Shown: piece by piece, positions 50,400 to 60,639 of the stretch | Position numbering within the stretch: position 1 is the first letter of the stretch | How the letters are laid out: every line of letters begins with the position of its first letter | DNA from: Sclerotinia nivalis | Taxonomy: Eukaryota; Ascomycota; Leotiomycetes; Helotiales; Sclerotiniaceae | NCBI GenBank assembly: GCA_029531795.1 | Contig: JAPEIS010000014.1 | Span: forward strand, 1,674,001 to 1,738,000 | Direction: 5' to 3' | DNA length: 64,000 nucleotides | Notes under the pieces: generated by a model | Told to the model about the DNA's origin: nothing | What the model saw: the letters and a program-made list of their open reading frames with translations, nothing else | Database searches by the model: none | Position numbers and translations under genes: made by a program

Positions 50400-51977
50400 A
50401 GAATCGTTATAAATAAAGTGTAATAAGTTTATATAAAATATAGGGTGATTTTTTATCAAGGTAGATAGTTCGAGTTTGTAAATGTATGTATCTATAGTTT
50501 GCAGGATCCGGAATGGGTTTAGATTCTTTCAATCTAGTTTCTTTTGGGGTTTTAGGGTCTTGATGTTTTTGGTATTCAATCAAACCAGATTATTAGGATT
50601 GTAATAGCAAATAAGAGTATAATGAATATTGGTATTCTTTGTATAACGAGTTTGGCTAACAATCAATTCGGTTTTCAGATGTTCAATGATCAGGGACATT
50701 TTCTTGACAAACTTTTCGGTATTCTGGATGTTAGAGTGATTAGTAACGATGGACAATTCAAATTTTATATATGAATGATAGTTGTAATTCGTAAAGAATA
50801 GGGTTAGGTGGGAACTTTCAGATCAGATAGAATTGATTGAAAATTCAGCAATCGATAATTATTCGGATCAATTGTTCTGTAGGTATGAGATGTATGATTG
50901 GAGATATTGTTCGAATATAGTGTTTGCTCTTTTAGTTTGTTTATCGATTTCCGGATGGTAGATTGTCGATAGTTTCGATGTTGTACTCAGGTGTTTATAG
51001 ATGTATTTCCAGAAATCAGATATGAATTGAATATTACGATCGGATATAATCGTTGATGGTAAACTGTATAGTTTCTAGATATGCTTCAAAAACAAACGGG
51101 TTACTTTTTTGGAATTACAAGTATCGTAATAAAATAGGAAATGCTTTATTTTAATCAATTGGTTGATTATTATGAATATTGTATTGTAATCAAAATTTTT
51201 CGGAAGGTGTGTTATGAAATCGATCGATATATCCTTTTATGTTTGTTGAGGGATTGGAAGTGGATGGAGGATACCTTTTTGTTTTCTATAGTTTGGTATT
51301 GTTTGATAATAGTTATAACAATTATGTATTTAATAGTTGATATAGTTATAATATTCAGATTAATAATAGTTTCGGGATAGGAGTTTGAAGGTGTGAGTAT
51401 AATGTGGGTGATTTGTGGTAGAGGAATCGTAGATTAAACAAAGCAGTTTAGTTTTCAGATTATTGTAATTAGGAATGAAAAACTTCTTGCGATAATATAG
51501 CAGGTTATTATTCTCGGTGTATTCGGATAGGGTAATACAGGGATATTTGGGTGTTTTCTTTATTAAGGTTTTCAGAATAGATGTAGATATAGGGTTGGAT
51601 ATATATATTTCAGCAAATAGAGTTTTCAGTTTCTTCGGTGGTTCGAATAGTAGATTGGGGATTATAATGGATGTTGAGGGTTGATTAGGTGGAGTAATAG
51701 GAATGGATAGTAGTTTAGGGATCGGTAGAATTTTGGGGATAAGTAGAGTATTAGGAGTGAGTAAAAAGTTAGGGATGGATAGAATAGATTTGAGGACTGA
51801 GCAAATTGAATTAAATTCTTTTAGCGATCGGTGGGATTGATTATGGGTAGTGATTGCAAAACAAACTTTTTTCTTTAAGGAATCTATCGGATCAGACGAG
51901 ATAAGTACAGGTGAAACAAATGTGGAAGTAGAAATGGATGCAGGGAATAGAGCGGGATTAAGGTTTTCTGATTTCAA
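50400..51977 (-). pseudogene. D1 integrase relic with Pro/Ser-rich N-terminal stretch
   Basis: The first 205 codons (51977-51360) are open. They begin with a Pro/Ser/Ile-rich low-complexity region (LSIPNFLLTPNTLLIPKILP) and end in the zinc-binding part, FFIPNYNNLKTKLLCLIYDS, SSTTNHPHYTHTF and KLLSRNYY (the H-x3-H region; its Cys pair lies beyond). The core continues through stops: FVIIDRLTKM-like, SDRGIQFISDFWK-like and TIFEQYLRSYISYLQ-type blocks at about 51200-50900. The minus frame thus explains the plus-strand open frames here as shadows. Confidence 0.75.
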
Positions 51978-52089
51978 AATCGTTTGGTTTTGGTGTAGGA
52001 GGTGTTCATCCCTCTTTTTAGATAGGTCTTCTGATTTTCTGGTTAGAGCATCAGATTTAGTTTTTTGTTTATTTGGTCGATAGGTAATC

Positions 52090-53250
52090 TTGAAATTGAA
52101 TCGAGATAGAAATTCAGATCAATAGGTTTGATGGTGGTTCAATAATTTGGTAGTTGTAAAATACTCCAAATTCTTGTGATCTGTGATTACCTGGATTGGA
52201 GATAGTGTTTTTTCTAGTTTTAGATGTTATTTTTCGAAGTATCGAATAATGGTTAGTAATTCTTTGTTGTAAATCTTGTAATTATATTCAGCGATCGAAT
52301 ACTTTTTCGAGAAATATGTAATAGGTTTTAGAATTCCTATATTGTTGTATTGGGATAGTATTTTAGTAGATACGAAATCGGATGTATTGATCTTTATGAT
52401 TATATTTTTTTCCTAATCGAAAGTGATTAGGATTGATGTTTCAGTAAATGCTATTTTCAGAGTAGAAAAAGTTTTTGTATAAGTAGAACTTCAAATAAAC
52501 AGGATATTCTTTTGGGTCAGATTAATCAGTGGGTGTATGATAGATGAGAAACTACAAATAAATCGTTGATAGAAATTGCCAAATTCGATAAATGTTTGTA
52601 TATCTGTTAGGTAAACTGGAATCTTCTATTTGATGATCGTTTTGATCTTTGTGGGGTCTATTCGGATATCTTCCCGGCTTACAATAAGGCTCAGGAATTT
52701 GGTTTCAGGTTTCAAGAAATCGTATTTCTTTAGATTCGCATACAGATCAATTTTTTTTAAGGCTTTTAGGATCTTTTGAATATAAATGATATATTCAGAA
52801 CGGGTTCTATTATAAATCAGAATATTATTTAGATAAATAATATAGAATATATCTAGATATTCTTGTAGAGTATCGTTGATAAAACGTTGGAACGTAATAA
52901 ATATACTGATTAATTCAAAGAGTATAATTAGGGTTTCAAATAGATCGAAACGGATATAGAAAGTAGTTAAATGTTTTTGTTTTTCCTTAATTCTTATATT
53001 ATTGAATATAGAGATGATATCGATCTTTGTAAAGAATTTCATCCCTTTTAGATTATTCAAGGATTCTTTAGTAAATAATAGTAGGTAGCGATCTTTCGTT
53101 GATAGGTTATTCAGAGTTTGGTAATTGATATAGAATTGTAATTTTTCATTGGGTTTTTTGATGAACAGAATAGGCGAAGCTGAAGCGGATGAATTCGGAT
53201 GGATGAATTCTTTTTGAAGATTTTTGGATAATTAGTCTTTCAGAGCAGTA
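52090..53250 (-). pseudogene. D1 reverse transcriptase / RNase H relic
   Basis: A 144-codon open frame at 53060-52626 reads KGMKFFTKIDIISIFNNIRI (motif A with Asp), FDLFETLIILFELISIFITF and FYIIYLNNILIYNRTRSEY (YLDD to YLNN), then LKKYDFLKPETKFLSLIVSR (K-x-x-F-x-x-x-x-x-x-F-L-G). RNase H follows to about 52090, where the DH-K-N-L-E-Y-F motif is at about 52160. Confidence 0.85.
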
Positions 53251-53708
53251 AGCTTGTTTCGGGATATGGAATAGAGAATTCCAAATAATAATTTGACTCT
53301 CTTTTTTAGATGGATATTGTGATCGTACAATCGGTACGGGAACAGTTTGTCAGCGTTTTGTAGGGAGAATACGTCGATTCAGAATCGGAATTCCTTAGGT
53401 AGGTTAGATGGGATAAGATCTTTTCTTTGGGATAGGATATCGTTAATCAGATTTATAGTAATTTGGAATATCTTATAATTATAGTAAGTATATATTGTAT
53501 AGGCTTTTATTGATATAGATACAATATCTTTGTTTTGAAGGGTATTCGGGCGGAAAGGCAGGTATACTGAGCAGACTTTCTTTGGGATATCCTGCAACGT
53601 TTTTATATGGGATGATTATAACGATATATTATAGAATTTTCGATAGAATTTATTATCGAATCGGAATGTATTAAATGCGAATTCGATATAGGGATCGTAC
53701 TTCTTTAG

Positions 53709-54005
53709 CTATACTAATCCCAGGATAATCGGATAATGAGTTAATTCAGTAATATAGATTTTTGATCTTTTTTCGTAATAATCGTTGATTTGCAGATCGA
53801 CTAGAATGTAACAATCCATTCGGTTTTCAGACAGTATTTTCCTATCGAACCTAATGATTTCGAACAAAATAGATAATTTGTATATTGAGAGTTTGATAAC
53901 TTCAATCCAACTTCGATTTGCAAAAGTATATCTTTTGTATTCGTTATCCATTATAGTATAAATAAAACAGAATCGATCAAATATCGGTAGGATAGTAATA
54001 AACAA
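53709..54005 (-). pseudogene. D1 protease relic
   Basis: The 98-codon open frame reads CFIYTIMDNEYKRYTFANRS, in the place of A-L-x-D-x-G-x-x-x-x-F-A, with Asp kept and Gly changed to Glu. It ends LTHYPIILGL, the hydrophobic flap-like I-I-L-G-x-x-W block. Confidence 0.75.
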
Positions 54006-54601
54006 TATTATCAGGTTTGTTCGATTGTTTGTTTTTTCAGTGAAAGATAAGCTTCGAATTGTAGTAACGGATAAATATAATATATATAGGGTTTTCGTTT
54101 GATAATGATTTATATTAGGCAGGTTCTGTTTTTCGAATTCGGGGAGTTGGAAGGGGACAGATTGTATAGTGATATAGTATATAGTTGAATCTGAACGAAG
54201 AACAGAATAGGGAACGATGAGACAAGATTGGTAAAGCTAGTTCTAGTTTGTATAAAACGATTATCTAGGAATGGGTAGTCTTTTATATAGTGATCAGTAA
54301 ATCTATAACGGAAGTATTTCTTTCGTTTGTATTTATTAGTATATCTTTGGGAATTGAGATCTATTGGATCTTCAGTAAGTATAATTGTAACGGGAGTAGC
54401 AAATCGGATAATAGGATTTGGGGATGGAGCGGAAATACAATTAATAGGATTCAGGTTTTGAATAATAGTGTAGGGTAACAGGATGATTAGATTATAATTA
54501 GAGTCGATTGGTTCTATTAGATACAGATAATAATTCTTTAATATCTGTACGAAAATGGCGAATGTATTAGCATTATCCGTAGAAAGTTTAATAATAACAA
54601 T

Positions 54602-55036
54602 CTAGTTTTTCAGTTCACTCGATAGAGTTTGTTCTAATAGGATAACCAAAGTATTATTGTTATCGGTTATCCCAACTTCCAATATTAGTTTTTGGAACTC
54701 AGTATAGAAGATATAGAACAATTGGTTCTTCTGTTTCAGATTGATCAGGAGTTTCCGGGTCTTGATCTGCTTGTTCTGGTTTCTATAAGCTCTTTCCAGT
54801 ATTTGCAATAGATCTTTATAATCGGCAAGTTTAACAAATTGTTCTTTGATATTATACAGTCGAATTTGTACAACAGCGGATCTAGTTAATCTTTCAATTA
54901 TATAAGTCAGATAGGAATGTAGGGAAATGAAACAGTCGGAATTGGTATACATTTTATTCTGTATTTGATCGATAAATCGATCAAGATCGATTTTCGTTTT
55001 ATTAAACGATACAAGATTAGGTATTTTCTTATTCAA
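54602..55036 (-). pseudogene. D1 gag relic
   Basis: The 144-codon frame, with Met start, reads DRFIDQIQNKMYTNSDCFIS, RLTRSAVVQIRLYNIKEQFV and LADYKDLLQILERAYRNQNK, then LFYIFYTEFQKLILEVGITD. This is the retrotransposon gag capsid fold (pattern Y-x-x-x-L-x-x-x-F-x-D-P-x-x-x-x-x-A and F-x-x-Y-x-x-E-F-x-x-L). It ends at 54602 with one early stop before the nucleocapsid part. Confidence 0.8.
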
Positions 55037-55437
55037 TTAAGGTTTCGACAGAATAGAAGCAGCAGCTGGGGTTATAATAGGAGTCAAAAACGAAGAATCG
55101 GTCTGATCGATAGGGGTTGAAATAAATAGGGTAATGGGGACAAGATGGAATTAAATCAGATGGGTAATCAATTTATCATTTTCTTCTTTTCATTATATAA
55201 ATATAGTTTTCTCGATTTGCAAATCGAGAATAAGCTTTTGAATTGTAAATTGTAAATCGATTATTTCTATTTTTATTCTTATATTGAATTCGTAAAAAGA
55301 GATAAAATAACGATATCAGATCGTGGTATCATTGGTTATAATGGTAATGAATTCTTTAGAGGAGCCGGATTGGCTAAGCGGATACGAATAGAACAATATC
55401 GTAAAAGTATTAATACAAATAGGAAGAAGCTATATAG

Positions 55438-55674
55438 TATTACAAAGGCAGCAAATAGAATAACAGAAATCACTTTTATTGATAAAACGTAATTCGAAAA
55501 ACTATGTTTTTATAAAAGGAATGTTTCCTTTAAATACATTTGTGTATATTAGGACTCCGAGCCCTAGCGCTCTTACAGGGTATAATTACTAAGCATACTC
55601 CGCTCGGTGCTGGATCGGATAGGTAGAGCCTACTAAAGGGGCCGGTCCAGTGGCCCGGCCCTGACCCCGTGACA
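55438..55674 (-). repeat. D1 5' LTR (237 bp), GC-rich U3 preserved
   Basis: On the minus strand it starts TGTCACGGGGTCAGGGCCGGG. The first 120 bp are hardly mutated while the inner half has many transitions. CAATA follows at 55675-55679. Confidence 0.94.
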
Positions 55675-55761
55675 CAATAGAATTAATATAAAATGTTAAA
55701 ACAATATCAAAATATATTAATAAAATTAATATAAAGTATTAAAACTATATCAATTGATATT

Positions 55762-56453
55762 ATAAGTATTAATGGTATTATTTGTTGTTTTATATACTTT
55801 CAATATATTTATATAATATTTGCAAAAATATACTAGCTTTGGATATTGATGATAATAATGATATAATAGATAAACAATTATGATTATAATATAATTATAT
55901 AATAATAGAGTTTCAATTGATATTAAATAGTAAAAATGATAAGGATAATAAAGATAGTAAAGAAGATAAGGATGATAAGGATGGTAAAATTGATAAGGAT
56001 GGTAAAGATGATAAGGATGGTAAGAGTGGTAAGGATAATTAGAATGATTAGGATGGTTAGGATGATTAGGATGGTCAGGATGGTCAGGATGGTTAGGATG
56101 ATTAAAATGGTTAGGATGATTAAGATAATAAGAAAATTATAAGAAAATAATAAAGGAAAAAAAAAAAAAAATATTAGAATATATAAATAAAGTTTGATAA
56201 TCCAAAAAGAACTAAAATATTAATTTATTTGATAATTATATTATTAGTTTTCTTTAATTGATATTATATTTCTTTAATTTTCTATTTTTATTAAATTCTA
56301 AAAAGTTTTTGTTCTTTTATTATTTCTTTTTTTATTTTCTTTTTAAATTTTATAATTTTTATAATTTCTAAAAATAAAAAATTAAAATATTAATATTCTT
56401 GATATTGATCTTAATCAATAAAATTGTTTACAAAAAACTTTTTATTTTAAATA
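55762..56453. other. Low-complexity AT-rich DNA with a minisatellite
   Basis: No gene is visible. It includes the 9-bp array at 55936-56140, an A-run at 56157-56170, and T-rich sequence up to the pogo element. Confidence 0.6.
55936..56140 (+). repeat. 9-bp minisatellite GATGGTTAGGAT type
   Basis: About 22 units of the form GATRRTWAG run in tandem, e.g. GATGGTCAG, GATGATTAG. In one frame they encode I/V-R-M repeats; I regard the open frame as an artefact of the repeat. Confidence 0.85.
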
Positions 56454-56541
56454 ACGTAACTTGACTAGAAGTGGGTTATGTCATGATATGGGTCAAAATC
56501 ACCCCCTCATTTCTTTATTTTACGCGTTTATTCAACATACA

Positions 56542-58119
56542 ATGGATCAAAAGTCATTAAATCGTAGTGAATCGGAAGATAATATTCAAAAGGCTATAGA
56601 AAGTCTAAAAAATAAACAATTTACTTCAATTCGAAGTGCTGCTATTCATTTTAAGATTCCAAAGTCAACCCTAATAAATCGAATGGCCGGACGACAATCA
56701 CGCTCTCAATCTCACGAATCCTTTCAAAAACTTTCCAACGCGGAAGAGAAGACTCTAGTACGATGGATCTCACGATTGACAGCTACTGAGTATCCTGCAA
56801 CTCCTGGGTTGTTGAAAGAAATGGCCCAAGAAATTCTGAATCAACGCGTCACTTTCGCATCATCATCTACCCCTTCATCCTTTCAATCAGATCATATAGG
56901 TCAACGATGGATCTATAGATTCTTAGATCGATATCCTAAACTTAAAGGAACCTATTCTCGTAAATTGGAATCTGCAAGGTATAAAGAAATCACATTTGAA
57001 ACAATTTCAATGTGGTTTTCAATATTTCAAGTACGAATCGAAGAATGGCATTATGAACTCAAGAATATATATAATATGGATGAGATAGGATATACAATTG
57101 AAGAAACAGAATCAATACGTATAATCGTGGATTCTACTCTCAAATCGAATTGGAAGGTTATAGTAGGAAAGCAAGAATGGATAACTGTATTGGAATATAT
57201 TAATACAGATGGAGGCTCTTTACCTCCTATAATCATTTTCAAGGCTCAGAATACCAATATTGTATGGATTCCTATTAATACTCTTCCAAATTGGTATTTC
57301 TCAACAAGCAATAGTGGATGGACTTTTAATAGTTATGGTTTTGAATGGATACATAAGGTTTTTGAGTTAGAATCTCGAAAAATATCAGGAGATCAGTTTC
57401 GATTATTGATTATGGATGGTCATTCCAGTCATATTATAGGAAGTTTGATTGCTTTCTGTATTGAAAAGGAGATTGATCTTCTTATTCTACTACCTCATTG
57501 TTCGTATCTACTTCAGCCATTGGATGTTGGAGTGTATGGACCAATGAAGCGATATCATGTTCAAAAGATTGATCGATACTCTCGAGCAGGAATACAACGA
57601 ATACAACGATCTGATTGGATACAGCTTTTTCAAAAGATAAAAGAAAAAGGTTTTACTTATCAAAATATCAAAAGCGGATGGAAAGGAGCAGGTTTGAATC
57701 CATTTAGTCCTCGTCAAGTTCTGAATAATCTTCCAACCTCGTTTTTATTACTACCTTTCACTCCAAATACATCAGCAAATCTAGAAGATCTAGATTTTTC
57801 TTTACTTAATAGCTCTCCCCCAAATGATATTGAGCTACGACAAACAAATCAAATATTCAATTCAGCTTTATCTGCTAATAATCTGCCTACTTCTCCAGTA
57901 CAGAAATATACAAAGCGAATTACTCATCAGATTGAAAGCTTAAATACTGAAAATGCTATTCTTCGAAAGGAACTTCAAAAACATAAAGAATTACTTGAGA
58001 TACAAAAGAAACGAAAAAATGGAAAGAGAATAAAATTAAAAGATGAATTTGTATTTAGTACAGAAGAAATATTGAAAATTATCGAGGAGGCTGAACAGAC
58101 ACCCTTACCAAAACGATGA
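56542..58119 (+). CDS. Pogo/Fot1-family transposase (DDD), 525 aa, possibly C-terminally truncated
   Basis: It cuts and pastes its element by binding the TIRs and using a DDE-type RNase H-fold core. Counting from ATG 56542: a psq-type helix-turn-helix at about 10-50 (EDNIQKAIESLKNKQFTSI, IPKSTLINRMAG); a CENP-B/Tc5-type HTH at about 60-155 (LVRWISRLTATEYPATPGLL, RWIYRFLDRYPKLKGTYSRK); the DDE_1 core at about 175-375 with Asp180 (YNMDEIGY), Asp292 (LIMDGHSSH) and Asp328 (LQPLDVGVYGPMKRY), 35 residues after Asp292 within one; a basic coiled coil at 460-490. An earlier in-frame ATG at 56488 lies in the TIR. A single TGA at 58117 ends the protein, but the frame then stays open for 46 codons to 58260. 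The DNA-binding and catalytic parts look complete. Confidence 0.93.
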   Translation: MDQKSLNRSESEDNIQKAIESLKNKQFTSIRSAAIHFKIPKSTLINRMAGRQSRSQSHESFQKLSNAEEKTLVRWISRLTATEYPATPGLLKEMAQEILNQRVTFASSSTPSSFQSDHIGQRWIYRFLDRYPKLKGTYSRKLESARYKEITFETISMWFSIFQVRIEEWHYELKNIYNMDEIGYTIEETESIRIIVDSTLKSNWKVIVGKQEWITVLEYINTDGGSLPPIIIFKAQNTNIVWIPINTLPNWYFSTSNSGWTFNSYGFEWIHKVFELESRKISGDQFRLLIMDGHSSHIIGSLIAFCIEKEIDLLILLPHCSYLLQPLDVGVYGPMKRYHVQKIDRYSRAGIQRIQRSDWIQLFQKIKEKGFTYQNIKSGWKGAGLNPFSPRQVLNNLPTSFLLLPFTPNTSANLEDLDFSLLNSSPPNDIELRQTNQIFNSALSANNLPTSPVQKYTKRITHQIESLNTENAILRKELQKHKELLEIQKKRKNGKRIKLKDEFVFSTEEILKIIEEAEQTPLPKR

Positions 58120-58260
58120 TGTAGTAGACCATCCAAACATCAAATTGATCAGGTAGAAAAGGAGATGGAAGAAGAAGAGGATAATGATAGTTCAGTTGGA
58201 TCAGTGATAGTTGTAGATCACCCTGTAGCACATAGGACAAGATCAAATAGGAAAATATGA
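58120..58260 (+). other. Open in-frame extension behind the transposase TGA (46 codons)
   Basis: In the transposase frame the sequence after TGA reads CSRPSKHQIDQVEKEMEEEE, then DNDSSVGSVIVVD and HRTRSNRKI, stopping at TGA 58258-58260 just before the right TIR. It is acidic, then basic, with normal codon use. CGA to TGA would explain the stop. Either the tail was once translated or the real protein ends here and this is 3' UTR; the former is likelier because open frame and amino-acid composition continue without change. Confidence 0.6.
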
Positions 58261-58308
58261 TTTTTGTAACCCATATCATGACATGACCCACTTCTAGTCA
58301 AGTTACGT

Positions 58309-58786
58309 TAGATCTATTTTCAAAATTTATAGAGATTATATAAACACTTTATAAGATTATTATTAAAAGATGAATTTAATGATTTTTAAGTTTTCGAAGA
58401 TTAACAATTGTTGAATTATTATATATTATAAATTCTTTTATATTATAAATTGAATTTGATGTTTTATTCTTTATTGATTCTCTTTATTTATTCAGTTAAA
58501 AAAAACTTTTATTAAATATTTATAAACAATTTCCATTATTTCGATATTGAATCCCTTTAAAATACTAAATCGCTAAATATAATCTATATAATATACCAAA
58601 ATATAAAACTTCGGATAATTTCAATATAATAAATAATTTTTATTTTTTAATCGATATTTTCGAAAAGTATATTTTATCTTATCGATTCGATCTAAAATAT
58701 AAACTAGATATTGAAAAGTATTATTATCAAATAATTATACAAAGATCTATATTACAAAATTTATTATAATTTTAATATACATTAAT
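58309..58786. other. AT-rich unassigned DNA
   Basis: No gene or repeat is recognisable. The last 60 bp before 58787 weakly resemble chromovirus D integrase sequence (CGATTATATCCGATCG-like in D1 at about 51050), so it may be the decayed upstream part of D2. Confidence 0.45.
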
Positions 58787-58999
58787 TGTCACGGGGTCCC
58801 CGTATATGGTATACGGAGACCGCTCGGGTTCCGACCCATAGGAGTCGGACCTCGGATAAGTGTAGGCTAGCCCCGGTCGGGGCTAGCGCTACACATAAAT
58901 GTATTTAAGGAACCGTTCCTTCTATAGAAACGTAGCTCTTCGAGCTACGTCTTATTAATAAAAGTGATTCCTGTTGTCCTGTCTGTTGCCTCTGTGATA
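58787..58999 (+). repeat. GC-rich 213-bp solo LTR, D-like, almost unmutated
   Basis: It starts TGTCACGGGGTCCCCG and ends CTCTGTGATA. The last 100 bp match D-family LTRs (TTCCTTCTATAGAAACGTAGC, GTGATTCCTGTTGTCCTGTC), while the first 110 bp are different and GC-rich, with inverted repeats (GGCTAGCCCCGGTCGGGGCTAGC, given here as arms GCTAGCCCC/GGGGCTAGC). It represents a related subfamily. D2 integrase sequence starts directly behind it; left TTAAT and right TCATA do not match, so no TSD is visible. Confidence 0.75.
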
Positions 59000-59639
59000 T
59001 CATATCTGATTTCTAGAAATATATCTATAAATGCTTAAATACAATATCGAAATTATCAATAATTTACTATCCAAAAACCAATAAACAAACTGAAAAAGCA
59101 AACATTATACTTAAACAATATCTTCAATCATACATTTCATACCTATAAAACGATTAATCCGAATGATTATCGATTGTTGAATTTTCAATTAATTCTATTT
59201 AATTTGAAAGTTCCTATTTGATTTTGTTCTTTACAAATTACAATTATCATTCACATATAGAATTTGAATTGTTTATTATTATTAATTGTTTTGGTATCCA
59301 AGATACCGAAAAGTTTGTCAAAAAAATATCCCTGATCGTTGAACATCTGAAAACCGAATTGACTATTAACCAAACTCACTATACAAAAAATACCAACGCT
59401 CACTATACTCCTACCCATTATTACAATCCTAATGATCTGATTTGATTAAACATCAAAAACATCAAGATCCTAAAACTCCAAAAGAAACTAGATTAGAAGA
59501 ATCTAGATCCATTCCAGATCCTACAAATTATAAACATATACATTTACAAACTCGAACTACCTACTTCGATAAAAAATCACTCTGTATTTCATATGAACTT
59601 ATTACATTCCGTTTATAACAATCCTATCTCTGATCAATA

Positions 59640-59896
59640 CAATCCGCCCCTTCTTTTTATTAAAGTCGAAGGAATCGAACAATTCGAAATAAAGGAAATT
59701 CTGAATTCCCACTGGAAATGTTGTAATTGCAATGACCCCCGTTTGAAATATACCGTCCAATAAATCGATTACAACGAATCGATCGAAGAGCCTATTGATT
59801 ATCTAAACAACATTCGAAAACTGATCCAGAATTACTATCAAAGATATCCAGATAAACCTAACCCTTATAACCGTTTCAACGGAATTCGGCTTTAAG
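59640..59896 (+). pseudogene. D2 chromodomain relic
   Basis: LLFIKVEGIEQFEIKEILNS, then CCNCNDPRLKYTVQ, one stop (TAA for Trp), IDYNESIEEPIDYLNN and YYQRYPDKPNPYNRF. It is the best preserved chromodomain of the window; the expected aromatic positions Y-x-V-x-W are complete except the lost Trp. Confidence 0.82.
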
Positions 59897-59907
59897 GAAG
59901 GGAATAC

Positions 59908-60144
59908 TATCATAGGGTTAGAACTGGATTATTGAACCAATCCCTTTAGTAAGCTCTATCTATTCAATTCAATACCAAACAGAGTATGCTTGGTAATCAT
60001 ACCCTGTAAGAACGTTAGGGCTTGGAGCCTTAGTATACACAAATATATTTAAAGGAAACATTCCTTCTATAGAAATGTAGCTTTTCGAGCTACATCTTAT
60101 CAATAAAAGTGATTTCTGTTATCCTATCTACTGCCTCCGTGATA
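59908..60144 (+). repeat. D2 3' LTR (237 bp)
   Basis: It starts TATCATAGGGTTAGAAC (mutated TGTCACGGGGTCAGGGC) and ends CTCCGTGATA. Length equals both D1 LTRs. ATAAG follows; no matching duplication was found upstream. Confidence 0.9.
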
Positions 60145-60639
60145 ATAAGCTTATATAAAAGATTGTTGAACAATATTGATTGAAATCAATATCAAAGAAT
60201 GAATCCTTATTATTGTTATCAGTTTCAATCCTAAAAGAGCAAATCGAAGTCATTTTCAATATAAGATTAAATTTAGATAATATTTGTTAATTACAAGTTA
60301 TTAGTTTTATATCTTTTTATCAATAGAATAAAATAAAGGTTATATATTTTATATAAAAGGAATTAAATTGAACAAAAGAAATTATTCGATAAGAACATTT
60401 ATATAAAACAACAATAATCTCAGTTTTTCAGAAACAAAACTTTAAGGATATATTATATAGAAAAGACAATATTATCGATACATTAACCAAAATATTTTCG
60501 AAACTTTACGATTTTGTTTACCATTGTTATCAATCAAAACACTTTCGGAAAATAATAAAGATAGATATCGAGAAATTCCTCAATAGCAAATCACTATTCA
60601 ACGATAACGAGATCAAAGAAAAGCTTCCTTTATGGTTTC

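Larger units (their letters stand above)
49881..55674 (-). mobile_element. D1: complete Ty3/Gypsy chromovirus, moderately decayed
   Basis: The 237-bp LTRs (49881-50117 and 55438-55674) and TSD CAATA (49876-49880, 55675-55679) define it. On the minus strand: gag (55036-54602 and beyond), protease (54005-53709), RT (about 53250-52600), RNase H (about 52560-52090), Pro/Ser-rich tether plus integrase (51977-about 50400) and chromodomain (about 50345-50146). A polypurine tract AAGGAAGGGGG precedes the 3' LTR at about 50123-50133. It is less AT-rich than G1 or Copia-A. It belongs to the same family as D2 and D3. Confidence 0.94.
49834..55761. repeat. 43-bp tandem repeat, three units, split by D1
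   Basis: Units at 49834-49876, 55676-55718 and 55719-55761 share AATAGAATTAATATAAAG and TATTAAAA..ATATCAAAAT. D1 entered after the first unit; its TSD CAATA spans the unit boundary. Confidence 0.8.
56454..58308 (+). mobile_element. Pogo/Fot1-type Tc1-mariner transposon, nearly intact
   Basis: Terminal inverted repeats of 40 bp (56454-56493 and 58269-58308) start ACGTAACTTGACTAGAAGTG and differ at one base, T against C. TA lies outside each end (56452-56453, 58309-58310), the family's target duplication. The 1855-bp unit encodes one transposase. Its normal base composition and unbroken frame contrast with every neighbour, so it either arrived after RIP last acted or is present as a single copy. 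It could be mobile or mobilisable in trans. Confidence 0.95.
59000..60144 (+). mobile_element. D2: 3' end of a chromovirus D copy
   Basis: It begins in the integrase core (TCATATCTGATTTC, equal to D1 at about 51035 on the minus strand), with an open 75-codon piece at 59218-59445 (FIIINCFGIQDTEKFVKKIS, LIVEHLKTELTINQ). The chromodomain is at about 59664-59860. The polypurine tract AAGGAAGGGAATAC precedes a 237-bp 3' LTR (59908-60144). It is less mutated than D3. The 5' two thirds are missing. Confidence 0.85.

Noticed and set aside
51141..52083. Plus-strand frames of 79 and 77 codons
   Set aside because: They lie antisense to the D1 integrase and its tether.
55360..55383. tRNA-like A-box (TGGCTAAGCGG) in the D1 leader
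   Set aside because: No B-box or cloverleaf follows within the needed distance; it lies in the retroelement leader.
55936..56142. 68-codon Arg/Met-rich frame
   Set aside because: It is the 9-bp minisatellite read in one frame; no start context or conserved domain.
56461..56541. Extended start of the transposase at TTG 56461
   Set aside because: TTG is not an expected fungal start and lies in the TIR; ATG 56542 gives the usual N-terminus just before the helix-turn-helix.
57051..57717. Minus-strand frames inside the transposase
   Set aside because: Shadows of an intact plus-strand gene.
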